64,000 nt of DNA. Origin: Endomychus coccineus. Its lineage: Eukaryota; Arthropoda; Insecta; Coleoptera; Endomychidae. This document shows positions 21,571-33,638 of the stretch, piece by piece; position 1 is the first letter of the stretch, and the number at the start of each line of letters is the position of its first letter. The position numbers were made by a program, and so were the translations under genes. Location of the stretch: positions 164,026,388-164,090,387 of the forward strand of contig OY294068.1 in NCBI GenBank assembly GCA_958510875.1, read 5' to 3'. Below the pieces are notes generated by a model. It was not told the DNA's origin and made no database searches. It saw only the letters and a list, made by a program, of their open reading frames with translations.

Positions 21571-24500
21571 AGAACCAATTATGCAGTTATTTGTTAATTA
21601 GGTGATATAACTGATAGTAAAATGTTGATATCTAATTCATTAAGGCTTTCTAAGAGGTACGTACACGAGTAGAATATAAAAGAAAAACATGTTAACAAAA
21701 GGTTGTTTATTCAGTCAGTATAATTGAAAATTTGTACAATTTATAAAATTAGATTGGTTGACATACAATATAAGATACAGATTATATCACAAAGAAGGCC
21801 AACAGTAACATTTTTCTATGTGAACAGTCCTGCACCTGTGCAGACACGGTGCAGACACGTATACGACAGCATGTACATTTGAAAATAAACCCTTCCACCT
21901 TAAAATTTCGCATATGTAGTTCGGCTCTTAAATAAAACATTCAAAACAGTGTGCTTCTAAATTGTAGGACAAACCCCTTCCGGTGAAGTAGCTGAAAGGG
22001 CTGAAAATGTGAATAGCATTTGACCCTTGAGAAATTGACTTTTTGTCGTGTATAACATATTAACATATTTTATAAGGTTCATTGCAGCTTAAAACAAAGT
22101 AACACATTTTTCTTTATCATTGAAATTGAGTCGATAAAAATATAGCTACTTATTTTACGAAAATTATAAAATAACAGCGGGTTTATAACTCGAAATTGTT
22201 AAAACAACTTGTCAAGTAATTGAGTGTCCAAAGTTGCATATCGAAATTAAACATTTTGATGTTGGGTTACCTGGAAGGTATGAAACAGTCACTTTGGAAA
22301 AAGCAGGAAATATAAAAACCAAATGCACTCAAGGGTAAAATTTCAGGAAATTATGACCGAATAACAAAAATTTCAACGTTAAAACTCAAAGTTCAATAAG
22401 ATTGATTTAATTTTATTCATTTTGAAATGTATTTGGGTGGATTTTTCCAAACGAACATTCAATTATAAGTAATTAGTATTTGATCGCAGAGTGATCATCA
22501 GAGTAAAGATGACGGACACGCAAAAGAGATATTTACTCAAAATTCATATCTTTGTCAATTTTTACCCTAAAGATATAAAAATCCAAAAACTGCGTTTATT
22601 TAGTATCCAGAAGATTCTATGCAAAATTTGGAACGATTCACTTCTTACATATCTTATTTCGGTATCTATCTGAACGTCTAAAAGACTAGCATTTCCAACA
22701 TTTCAGAAATCCTAAATGTTATCTTCCATTAAGTGAATCTTTGCTATTTTGTATGAAGACTAAACAATTGATATCTTCCTGTTTTCTCTTCATACAATGT
22801 AGAATTTAATATTATTATTTATTAGCAATATTATTATTTCAGTGATTCACTTTGAAAAGATATTCCTAACAATCGAACCGTAGAACCGTAAAAATGTATC
22901 CACTTATAACCGACATGCCACACATGATGAAATTAAATATTGAATTCAAATTTGCGACTAAGCTTCCCACTTTATTCTTCTGATAACAAGCTCAACTAAC
23001 TTGTACAATATAGAAACATTCCTGAATTAAATAAACAGAAATATGTACTAATAAATGATAATTTCATATTCAATTTAGAAAATAAATTACATCTCAGCTG
23101 ATGATATAAATAATATGGTTTTGCCATGTTGAGTGATGAGTAATTATTTTTATCAAAGGCCTTCAATCAGCATCCATTTATGATAAGCCTTCTTTGTGTC
23201 ACAACATGTGAATGAAATAATGCAGCACACTAACCTATACTCTACTATCACTGTGATATCAAATGAAAATAAACGTTAAATATTATAACTAATATGTACA
23301 AATGTGGTCTACAATTCTCTTTAAAATAAACATTAAGTCCTTACATTGAATATATACTTGACAGTTCAGAACTTAAAATACATTTCCAGCTATTGGGTAA
23401 ATGATCACATAACACCAAGTGTGTAACTTAAAATAAGAACCATTTCATATCCTAATAATTAATATAAAGGAATGTTTTAGAAAAATTACCTATATATTAA
23501 TTTTGCTGTTGGGTAAACTGCTGGAGATTCATTGTACAAGATCAAAAAATAAGTAGGTATCGGGAATGAGGGAATCAAGGTGCTATAAATAACTAAGGTG
23601 TACAGAAGGGTATTACTGTAAACAAATTCATCATGCTCGCAAACGACACAAAAATTATTTTTGAAGAACACGCAATTTATTTGTCGACTTTTTCTCGAAT
23701 TCTTTAACACTCTTTCTTTCAAACCGTTATGCTCATTTTACTGCAATTTTAAGAGGCTGAATTTTTCTTCTTATATTTGTAAGAATGTAATGAATTGGTA
23801 TGTATGTAAAAAATCCATTATTAACAGAAAATATGTCCAACCTATACATAACTTCCTTGGATTACATTATATTTAGTTGGATAGGAAATGCTAAGAAAGT
23901 TGTATGTAATTGAATTGGGTGTGATGAATTAATTAGTTTCGGTGTGAGAAAGGTGGTAGGAAGATCCTACTCGATCACCCTATTGACATAATGGAGAAGT
24001 CTCACAGAACTGAATTTAATTCAACGTTTTTGAGCCCTTCCCAAAAGTAGGACTGAATTTAATCCCTAGTTTTCGAGCCATTTCCAGGAGTATATTCCGT
24101 TTTTCTCATTAAAAAGAGATTCCTCCAATTCGGCAAAATCAACACAATTCCCAAATTTAATTAATTTATGGATAAAACTACCTCGACACAGCATTCCTTC
24201 AAAGGTACATTGTAATCATATCAGTTTCGTTTTATTACCTATTAAAGCAGAAAGTATTTTCTAACCTACAGTTGACGCTTGAAACGACTAAATCCGAAAT
24301 GTATCAACAGGTGGTAACACACCACACCAATATCTAGTATTCAAAAAAAAAGTTCAAGTTCCACGGGAGGATTAAAAACCAAGATGTTTGAAGAACAATT
24401 TACTATCGTTACAACACAACCAATAATCAGAATGAAGTCAAAGAACGTGGAATTAGCAAGATATAAATATTTGGAAAGCACTCTTCAGTCGCAGATCTAG

Positions 24501-25006
24501 ATTTTAGCTTATCCTGAGGATACCAACTATGATTATCTAAAGCGAAAACCATCCGGAAAAAATCATCCACCGATTTTAATTATAATACAAATACCAGTGT
24601 TTCACGTCTACGTTTTAGAATAGTATATTATGCAATAAGCACTAGTCATTTTATGCGAGTTGCATACTATACCTTTTCTACGACAAATTACTACTTAGGC
24701 TTAATATTCTAATGATTAATAAAAAAGTTGAAAGAAATATTATTGACTTTTATTCAAAAATCCCGTCGCTAGTGTCATATTCTCAAAACCGCCGCTCACT
24801 AGTCACAAGGGGACTATCCCTAGCACATAACGGTTCATAATGCATCGGTTGTTAGGCAACAAATGCAATATGAATTATATCGTGTAAGGACCGCTATCGA
24901 ATATCGAATATCGAATATGTGCAAAATGTAGTTGTTTACGATTCATTTTACTATCATATTTCGATGTTCATAGATAAAATTTTATATTGCGACATCTTAA
25001 TGTAAT
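21571..25006. other. 3.4 kb AT-rich stretch, nothing recognised
   Basis: Only short ORFs, mostly below 80 codons. I see no transposon ends or RNA genes. Confidence 0.45.
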
Positions 25007-25008
25007 TA

Positions 25009-26219
25009 AGGTGTCCCAGGTGTTAGTAGCAGAACTTTAACAGTCGATAGAAAATTCGATTCTGTGAAAAAAATTTCCTTTTTACACACATGCACAGACG
25101 CTTAATTTTTGAGATAAAGGGTTTGAATTTTAAAAAAAATTCTTAATTTTGTTCGTATCTCCGAAGATAATCAAGATGTCTGGATGAAATTTGGTACCGT
25201 GGGTGTGTAGATGAGTAACCACATTTACACATAATTTGAGACCGGTGTTACTTCCAGTGGCGTAGATATAGGTATTTAATAACAATTAATAGACCCGAAG
25301 TGTTATCGCCCTGTAAAGACCACTCTTTAGGAACAAACTTCGATGCAGGATTTAAATCTAAACAAATAAGGTTTCTTGATATTTGTTCGTACTTGGCACC
25401 GTTACACGGCAAATTTAATTTTTGTGATTAATTACCACCACCATGAAAATCGGATAAAAATTGGAAAAAGGTTTTCGTTGAAGTTAGAAGATCTATAGTA
25501 CGACGTTGTGAACTATGTATTCGAGAAAATGGGAATCATTTTGAATAATTCCTTTGAAATTAATACCCAAAAATTAGAAAATTTGTCTTGTTAACACTTC
25601 TTTGGCGGACTTACTATAAATCAAAGTACATTGTAGTTATCTGGTTTAAAAATTTATGGAAATAAAAATGTCTTATTCGGTCTTTTTTTGACCCTGTAGA
25701 GATTAAGAAAAACAGGTTATATTATTTTTGTCACTCAACGACGCTTTTTAAATCAAAGTTCCTCTTTTTTCAATTTTCACCAGATTTTCTTGTAGATGGT
25801 ACTTAATCACAAAAATTAAATTTGCCGTGAAACGGTGGCAGGTACAAAGAAATATCAAGAGCCCTTATTTGTTTCGATTTGAATTCTGCATCGAAATTTG
25901 TTCCTAAAAAGTAGCCTTTACAGAGTGATAATACTTTTCGGGTCAATTTATTGATATTAAATACCTATATCTACGTCACTGGGAGTGATACCGGTCTCAA
26001 ATTATGTGCAAATGTAGTGACCTATCTACGCATCCATGGTACCAACTTTTATTGAGACATCTTCGGAGATATAAGCAAAATTAAGAAATTTTTTATAAAA
26101 TTCAACACGTATCTCAAAAATTAAGCGTCTGTGCATATATATTAAATATCAACTTTTTTCTCAAAATCAAATTTTCTATCAACTGTCAAAGTTCTGCTAC
26201 TAAAACCTGGGACAGCCTG
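25009..26219. mobile_element. Foldback element B (same ends as A)
   Basis: Arms at about 25009-25590 and 25630-26219 are inverted copies. The ends AGGTGTCCCAGG and CCTGGGACAGCCTG are flanked by TA (25007-25008 and 26220-26221). The outer 110 bp matches foldback A, while the inner arms are different sequence apart from a shared CAGTGGCGTAGA word. There is no ORF of note. Confidence 0.8.
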
Positions 26220-26521
26220 TAGATATAAAAATAAAGTTTTTTTTTTGAGGAAATCTTCATTATCTTCATAATTATGAAAGTTGAATATGGAAACAGTATC
26301 TGGTAAGGTATTATTGTGTATGACTTCCTAAAAAGACTAGTGGTTGCAATATTTTCGGCAAAAAAAATTGTCTTGTTTCCACGACATTGATTTAATCATG
26401 GAAACTTACTTTTTTCTACTGTAAATAACATTACCAGGGTCACTTTTGGGCTGATTAAATATGAATGAACAAGAATAGATGATTTTCAGTAGTTTACCAC
26501 TTAGTTTTAATAGCACTTATT
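26220..26521. other. No feature recognised
   Basis: About 300 bp of AT-rich sequence between foldback B and the PLE palindrome. Confidence 0.4.
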
Positions 26522-27652
26522 ATTTCGGAAGTTGGAGATTAAAACTCAAATTTTACACAAAACTTTTAACATTTAATTTAAAAATGCTGACAAATTGTTT
26601 CACCACACTGTGGTATTTTCAAAGCAAGGAGTTATCAACTAAAGCTAAATCTAAAAGCATATCCTTACATATTAGGGATCAGAGTGTGGTACAAATTGAG
26701 GGATGGGGGTGGGAAATAGTGGGAGTTTATTTACAGAATTGTTAACTAGTGGTGAATTATATGTATCGATTTGATCATTTAATATTACATTATTATTGTT
26801 TTTTGAGTGTTTCAATATTTCTATGAATTCTAGTATATTAAGTTTATGTCCTTTTTCCTGAATATGTAGAATATCGGGATTGAGGGTGAAATTGTGTTTA
26901 TGTTCTAACAGGTGATTCGCGTAATTTCTTTTTTGAGCCTGTAACTTTTCAAATGTTCGTTGAACCTTACGCTGAAACTGCGTCCAGTTTGTCCTATGTA
27001 CAAAGCACTACAGTCATCACATCTCAGTCTGTAAACTCTAGATTTCTTTAATTTATCTTTTTTAGATTTCGAGTTATTAATATACGAGCATAGGAGGTTA
27101 TTTGTTGTTTGCTCGTATATTAATAACACGAAATCTAAAAAAGATAAATTAAAGAAATCTGGGGTGCTTTGTACATAGGACAAACTGGACGCAGTTTCAG
27201 CGTTAGGTTCAACGAACATTTTACAGGCTCAAAAAAGAGGACTCTAAATACGCGAATCACCTGTTAGAACATAACCTCCATTTCACCCTTAATCCCGATA
27301 TTCTACATATTCAGGAAAAAGGACATGAACTTAATATACTAGAACCCATAGAAATATTGAAACACTCAAAAAACAATAATAATGTAATATTAAATGATCA
27401 AATCGATACATATAATTCTCCACTTGTTAACAATTTTATAAATACACTCCCACCATCATCCACCCCATCCCTCAATTTGTACCACACTCTGATCCCTAAT
27501 ATTTAAGGACATACTTTTAGATTTAGCTTTAGTTGATAACTCCTTGCTTTGAAAATGCCACAGTGTGGTGAAACAATTTGTCAGCATTTTTAAATTGAAT
27601 GTTGAAAGTTTTGTGTAAAATTTGAGTTTTATTCTCCAACTTCCGAAGTATT
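26522..27652. mobile_element. 1.1 kb palindrome of PLE GIY-YIG sequence
   Basis: The left arm 26522-27090 and right arm 27110-27652 are inverted copies about a 19-bp spacer. Each arm encodes the PLE GIY-YIG end reading outward from the centre. The left arm (minus) gives KSRVYRLRCDDCSALYIGQT, then GRSFSVRFNEHLKS; LYIGQTGR is the catalytic YIG-and-Arg segment. The right arm (plus) has lost about 30 bp before CTTTGTACATAGGACAAACT. Small differences show the arms have diverged since duplication. This PLE is a different family from those with the ribozyme motif above. It ends about 130 bp beyond the dtl stop codon. Confidence 0.85.
26905..27090 (-). pseudogene. PLE GIY-YIG endonuclease fragment (left arm)
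   Basis: The open frame carries a C-x2-C pair (CDDC), then ALYIGQTGRSFSVRFNEHLK. The Tyr-Ile-Gly and the following Arg are the family's catalytic signature. A frameshift near 26930 ends it. The reverse transcriptase that should precede it is missing at the centre of the palindrome. Confidence 0.75.
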
Positions 27653-27783
27653 ATGAATTTACACTACATAAACGCCGAAACCATAGATTTTTGCACTTAT
27701 TATTTGTTCGCAAAGCATAATAAATAATAAAATACTTTCATACCAAAATGCAAAATTAGAAATTTTATCATTTGGTTGAATAT

Positions 27784-29733
27784 TCACTGGCTAGATCTGG
27801 GACTGTGAGTGTAATAATGATTACAAGCATGAGATTTACCAGAGCAAGGATGCCTTTCACATTTCGAAGCATTATTCGTTACTTTGAAATATCTGAGTAG
27901 CGGACTTTTTGGGGATGAACATCTTTTTGCAGATCTGTTTCTGGGACTTAAATCTAGTTTTGGTATTTTAGGATTATTTTCATCTGCATTATTCATGATC
28001 ATTTCTCTTTTGAAGCTCTTATCAATTCGCAACCTCGTCAGCCAGTCAAAACTTCGTTTCTTAGGAGGTGAATAATTTAGATGAGGTGCAACTCCATCCA
28101 TTATGAAATTGGGTAAATTAACTGTAGGTGAACTCAATGCATCTTGTGATTTACATTCTAATTCAGTAAAATTTATCTTATTTAGTTCATTGTCTTGCAA
28201 ATGTGAAAATAACTGTCTCGGTCCAAAATCGGTGTGCTGTCGTTTATCTGGAAAAAATTCGTCAGTTCGCTTTCGTTTACTTGTAGTAACATTACAGTTT
28301 TCACAAAATCTGAGACCGTAAGTAGCGACAGAACATTTTTCACATTGTATAATAAATTTCTTTGGAGTTGTGAGAATCTCAGTTTCAGCCTTAAATAGAA
28401 GTCGTTTTGTCTTTGGTTTTGTGGAAATCATATTTGATGGCAGCATTTCAGTTTTTCCTCGACCAATAAATTCCCAATTCTCTGGTAAATCTTCAGATCC
28501 GATTCTCCAGATTTTATGCTTCACATCATCAGAACAGGTGACAATTACGGTCTCATCCATCTGGGACCATGCTACACATGTAACCTCTGCAGTATGACCA
28601 GTAAGTCTGAATAATGGATTACACGAAAAATTTGTTTTCCAAATATAAGCATTTTCATCACTACTACCACTGAGTAAATAAGCACCATCTCTACTCAAAC
28701 TTGACTTAATATAAAATGTATTGTTTTGATGTCCGGAATAACACATAACTGGTTCTTTATCATATGTAGATATATTATAGCAGTATATGCTATTATCTAA
28801 GCAATTGGCATACAATTTCATACAATTATTATCTACTAATAAGCTACTATATCCATTTTTTGCTGATTTACCTGTATATGGGATAACATACTTGGGTGAA
28901 GGTTCTTTTTTAAATGTGACATAGTTTTTCCGTACATCCCACACTTTGATGAACCCATCACCGGCACCACAAGAAATCAATGTGTTGTAGTCTTGGAAAA
29001 CTAGCCCTGTTACAGATTTTGCACTGATTATATTATTTGAAGAGGAAGGTGTCGATTGTTTCTTTTTCACTTTGCTAGGAGTGACAGCCTTAGAAATATG
29101 TGAATTATTTATCACTTTGTCATGTCCTCCTACACAAGTATTTGAGAGTTTTACCCTCGTATCCCACAATATGATATTTCCATCTCTACTGCCAGTAGCA
29201 AAAACACTTGGATCATCCTTACGAAATGTAACAGTCTTTACTGACCTTGTGTGGCCAGCAAAAGTTCTTTCTTCATAAATACCTGAATCTGACACATCAA
29301 AGAGTTTTATAGCGTGATCTCCTGAAGCTGTAACTATCTTCATTCTCTGGAAAAGCCACGATAAATCAAATATGGCATTGTTATGTGCATGAACTCCTAT
29401 TCTTTCATGTTTGTTATTGACATCGTGGATCGCTAACTTTCCATCTTCATTAGCCATTGCTATGAGATGTTCTGTTCCTGGTTTCTGAGAGAATTTACAG
29501 GCAAATACAGGTGTATCACAGTAACCTTCTTCTGATGGTAGTAAGTAGTTGAATTCATCAGATTTCAGACATCGCAACCGAGGTAGAAAGTTATCTAAAC
29601 TCTTCCATTTGGCTGGAATAAAGCAGAATTAAGGAAGCATAAAATGGTAATTCTTAAATAACACGTTCTTAATACAATAAGGATACTCACAAAATCCATA
29701 CTGCTGGTCGAAAAGAGCCTTTACTGCATTCAT
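27784..29733 (-). CDS. dtl: Denticleless/Cdt2, CRL4 ubiquitin ligase substrate receptor
   Basis: Two exons. Exon 1 is 29691-29733 (MNAVKALFDQQYGF) and exon 2 is 27784-29612, joined across a 78-bp GT..AG intron (29613-29690) in phase 1. The product is 623 residues. The start has A at -3. WD40 repeats span about residues 45-385. Two WDXR motifs, WDTR (164-167) and WDVR (239-242), are the DDB1-docking signature of Cul4 receptors. A C-x2-C-x9-C-x2-C knuckle follows (438-454), then a basic, Ser/Pro-rich tail with SPLLRYFKV (584-592), which resembles a PIP box. Cdt2 directs PCNA-dependent destruction of Cdt1 and other S-phase substrates. The frame is intact, and this is the only convincing host gene here. 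It is shorter than vertebrate Cdt2 by about 100 residues, all in the tail. Confidence 0.95.
29613..29690 (-). other. dtl intron 1 (78 bp)
   Basis: Donor GTGAGT follows ...GGATTTT; acceptor TTTATTCCAG precedes CCAAATGG. Splicing preserves frame and adds SKWKSLDNFLPR before the long WD40 frame. Confidence 0.9.
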
Positions 29734-29824
29734 GTTTCAAGATGTTATATTCAATGTGTAGGTAAGTAGATTAGTTTATTTAAACGTTTCAAAGACAAAT
29801 ACGCAGGTTATGTTAATTCAAAAA

Positions 29825-29832
29825 GCGGGAAA
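29825..29832 (-). promoter_or_regulatory. E2F-type site upstream of dtl
   Basis: The minus strand reads TTTCCCGC, an exact match to the E2F consensus TTTSSCGC, 92-99 bp upstream of the dtl ATG. Animal Cdt2 genes are known S-phase/E2F targets, so G1/S control is plausible. Confidence 0.5.
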
Positions 29833-29833
29833 A

Positions 29834-31190
29834 CGTTAATCATATAACACCATTATTCTTATTTACACTTGGAATTGTTATAAGGGAATACTAACTTTTC
29901 AACGTATGATACAATTCAAATATAATACTTTCTTCAGCTTTAACGTTAACATTCAAAAACCACCTATTCAAATTAAATTACAAGTAGGATTTTAGGTTGT
30001 TTGATTGTTGTTATTCAACTGACCGACTCAGTCGATATTAAGGGGTTCTAGAATTGTCGTTAATCTTAATTTAGCGCCACCTACGGAGATCTACGAAACT
30101 GATCGCACAGTTTCTTATAATATTATGTTTTATTTTTGCGTTAAATAAATGAATATATTTAATAAATGGTTGCTAAGTTGCTATTCTTTCTAGTACTTTC
30201 AACCCACGTATGATTTTCCTTATTTCGAAGTTTTCAATAATTATGACTAGTAATTATTCAGCTCAATGGTCGCGTAGAGATGCCTGTAATCTGCAAACTA
30301 CATGATAGTGTACTATAAATAAGAAATCCTTAACCACTAAAAGGACCTTTCGGTTACGAAGTAGTCATTATTAGAGTTTAGAGTAGACTTATAGTTTATT
30401 AGTGCTAGTGTACTTTATGATATTACAAAATATGTCATTAAAGTATTTTAAATTGCCTGAAAGCAAACATTGCTTCCTGTTTCATTATCTGATTATCAGA
30501 TTTCTGTAATAATGAACTAGTACGACATAAAATTCACTTACAAAACCTCAGGGCAACATAGTACTCTTGGTACATCATTACATCGAAAGATTTTACAATT
30601 ATTATTTGGGAACCACTTAATGTGGGTTACAGAAACCATTCTTGGAATATAACAGAATTCTATTCTGAATTCTGATAGAAATACAAATATAGTCAAGTAC
30701 ATCTTGACACGGATAGAGGACGCTAGCGCCAATAAATCCAAAAACCATTTGAAACTATATTAACACGTAACGTACCACGATTATTAAACTTCTGTGGTAG
30801 TCTACTGACAATAATTTATTCTAATTTGAAAACATAATTGTTGAATTGGTTGTCCGTTACTCTGTGAAATTCCATTATAACATCAAAACTAACTTTTACT
30901 TTGTCCGGGATTTCTGAAAGTAGTATTTACAAATTGAAATTACAGCCTGATTCCGGTACATTGTGTTAGAAATTTTAATTTGACCGGCATGGGGATGAAG
31001 GCATTAGATCTAGGTCATTTGAAAGATTGACTGAATGTTAGCATTCATAAAGGATTAAGATGGCAGTGTTATAATTAGGAAAGGATTAGTATATAATTCT
31101 TAAGTAGGATAATGATTGGGATAAATACATAATTCAACCATTCTCTACAAAAGTTAGTATTTACTGGAAATTTTCAGAACTAGGGGGTCG
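29834..31190. other. dtl 5' flank and unassigned DNA
   Basis: It contains a decayed PLE end at 30295-30410 (GGACCTTTCGGTTAC with damaged core) and a TTGTCCGTTACT block at 30840-30890 that is repeated near 58690. No second promoter-proximal gene is evident. Confidence 0.45.
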
Positions 31191-32560
31191 TTACTTGTTC
31201 GGTTAAATGTTTGAAGATTTATCGTGTTTAAATATCTCTATTGATTCTTCAAATTGACTCACCTTTGGTAGAAGAATATAATATTTCTGTTGGTGGCTGT
31301 GTTGTTTGAATGAATGGAAATGCTCTTTATACGTAGGTACTTCAAACGATCTTCCTGTTTGACCAACGTATGAGAGAGTGTACTCTTCACAAATTAGGTT
31401 ATAAGCTCCTGATTTTATTAGATTGTTCGTTTTAGTTTCCCCATTAAAAACAATAATATGAGAAAGTCTTAGACCTAGTCTAAAAGCTACATTTGAATTT
31501 TGTTTGGAAAGATCACTGCATTATAAGAAATTGCTCCAAAATACGACAAGGATGCAGACAATGTGTTATTGGATGACTTGGCCTAAACAAAGATTTTGAA
31601 TTTTGTCCATTAGTTATAGGTGAGAAGACTGATGACTATTAGATTGATTATCGTGTTCTCATCGGATGTGTGTATATGAATCTACTTTCAACACTGTAGG
31701 TACCTACTTCTTGGTAAATAACTGAAAATAACGTGTTAATTTAGTTTCTTTAGGGGTTGAATTATGGAATTCATTGCTTACTAAAGGATTATAAGTGGAA
31801 CTTTTGAATTTCATTTGCAGCAATGTTTCTCAACTGCGTTGTCATAATTTTTCTCGATTAGAGGAACGTTTTATTAATCTATGAACAAGACTAATGAATG
31901 AAGCTATTTTATAATTAATTGGTGTACCTACTTGAATCCGCTGAAATATATCTACTCGTTTGAGTAGGTGTTCTGTATATATGTAGGATACCAAATGGTG
32001 ACCACCTGGCTACTGCTTTCTACTCCTACTTCTACAGTGAATTTACTTGAATCAAATTGGGGCTTAAGAGTGTTCAGAAAAACATGTAGATCAAAATCTT
32101 TACTTATAATTGCGAAAATATCGACATATCTATGCCAAACGTTTGGAAACTGATTTAATTCTGATTGGGGCGGGAGTTTCAAGTTCGCTTAGAAAAATAT
32201 TGGCCTGGAAAGGGGAAGTGGATTACCCCCTTACACATCCGCTGGTTTGTTTATAAAAGTTTTTGTTGAAAGTGAAATAATTTTGCTCCATACATAAATA
32301 TGTAAGGATTAAATGATTGTATCGGGGATATCAATATTTGAAAGTCATTTCTCTAGAATGTTTTTCGCCTCAGGGATTGGGGCCGTTGTGAACATCAACT
32401 GGAAATAGGGCATCACTAGGTTCAAGTTTGATATCATTCAATCATTCATCCTTATCAAATGCTTTTGAAAAATCTGTATACACAAATTATGAGCTAAAAG
32501 TTTTGAATGTACTTGTTTGTGATATTTCTTACAGATATTTGGTTTTAATCATCTTTGTTT
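31191..32560 (-). pseudogene. PLE reverse transcriptase and GIY-YIG remnant
   Basis: Minus strand. At 31952-32182, NQFPNVWHRYVDIFAIISKD and FDLHVFLNTLKPQFDSSKFT form the PLE palm motif. The expected YVDD has lost one Asp (YVD-I), which removes a catalytic residue. Around 31230-31440, SYVGQTGRSFEVPTYKEHFH is the GIY-YIG segment. Several frameshifts separate them. The 5' part near 32240-32560 matches the relic at 46920-47330. Confidence 0.7.
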
Positions 32561-32754
32561 TGCAGAGAAAATGATTTTATCTATTTTCTCGTTTTTACAT
32601 GTAAGTATATAGCTTAATGAATTTTAGAATACCAATGTTTGACAAAGAATCTCTGAGGAAGTGTATGTCTACTTTTAAACAGGAAATTTTGGTTTTTAAT
32701 TTAATGAATTGGTTGAATTGGTCTGACGGGGATGTCATCTTTACTAATACACTA

Positions 32755-32895
32755 AAAAAGTTCACTTCACCCTTATCCACTTAAAATATTATGAAGGAAC
32801 TAAGGACCTAAGTACTTTAAGAGTATTTTCAGGGATAAGGGTGATTACTTCGTACTTATTAGTGTTGTAGTTATGAACTCTTTTAGTGTATTAGA
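32755..32895. repeat. Inverted pair of short PLE ends
   Basis: CACCCTTATCCACTTAAAAT on one side and GGGATAAGGGTGATTACTTC with GAACTCTTTTAGTG on the other: two PLE termini in opposite orientation, joined at about 32817. Confidence 0.5.
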
Positions 32896-33019
32896 ATTAC
32901 GGTTCATTTTATTACAACCCAATTTGATATACGATGGTTCGTTATTATCTTCACCAGAACAAACAAATCCTGTAAAGATCAGAAGGTACTCACTGCAATA
33001 TTTTCTAACTTGAACTGCT

Positions 33020-33638
33020 TTGTTACTCACCCAATGAGTTCATCCTTCATATTAATTTGTATCAACTTAGACACGTGCTATTCTATTCTTTGAATATAAT
33101 CAATATTATTATGATAAGTATCAGTGGCGGAACAACCAACGGGCTGGACAGACGGGTTTCGGAAAAGTTAAGGTCTCTTCGATTGTGTCAAATTGATGTG
33201 CTCTAGTATGCTGTGAAACGACTTGCAGATTTATTGATTTTTGAAAATTTCGCTTTATCTGTAAGTTTCTCAAAGCTTTGGGCAGCTTTAATTTTCTTCT
33301 TGACGATTTCTTCACCAGTACTATCTTCTTTGAATTAAAAATAATAAAAAAATATCTGTGAAATGGTATGAGCCGTGGACGCTTGAGTTGGTTGAGTTTT
33401 TTGTCAATTCAACATGAAATAGCTAATAGTCTGAGTAGTAAGCTCGATTATTGGCATGTTTGCTGATGCAAAAGTGGGCCACAGTAAATTCTAAAAGTAA
33501 ATATCCACTTTGTCATTATCAAAAACTAGAAAATTTTGACGTATACTGTTCAGGTCTTATTATAACGTGCATTTTGTGATGTTTACTTCAAAAATAAAAA
33601 TGTTGGCATGAATTATATCATTCTATCTTGAACATGCA
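33020..33638. other. No feature recognised
   Basis: AT-rich, short ORFs only, up to the mariner end. Confidence 0.4.

Noticed and set aside
27784..29577. Single-exon dtl starting at 29577
   Set aside because: That start is TTG. An in-phase 78-bp intron and an upstream ATG exon give a better protein with a normal N-terminus.
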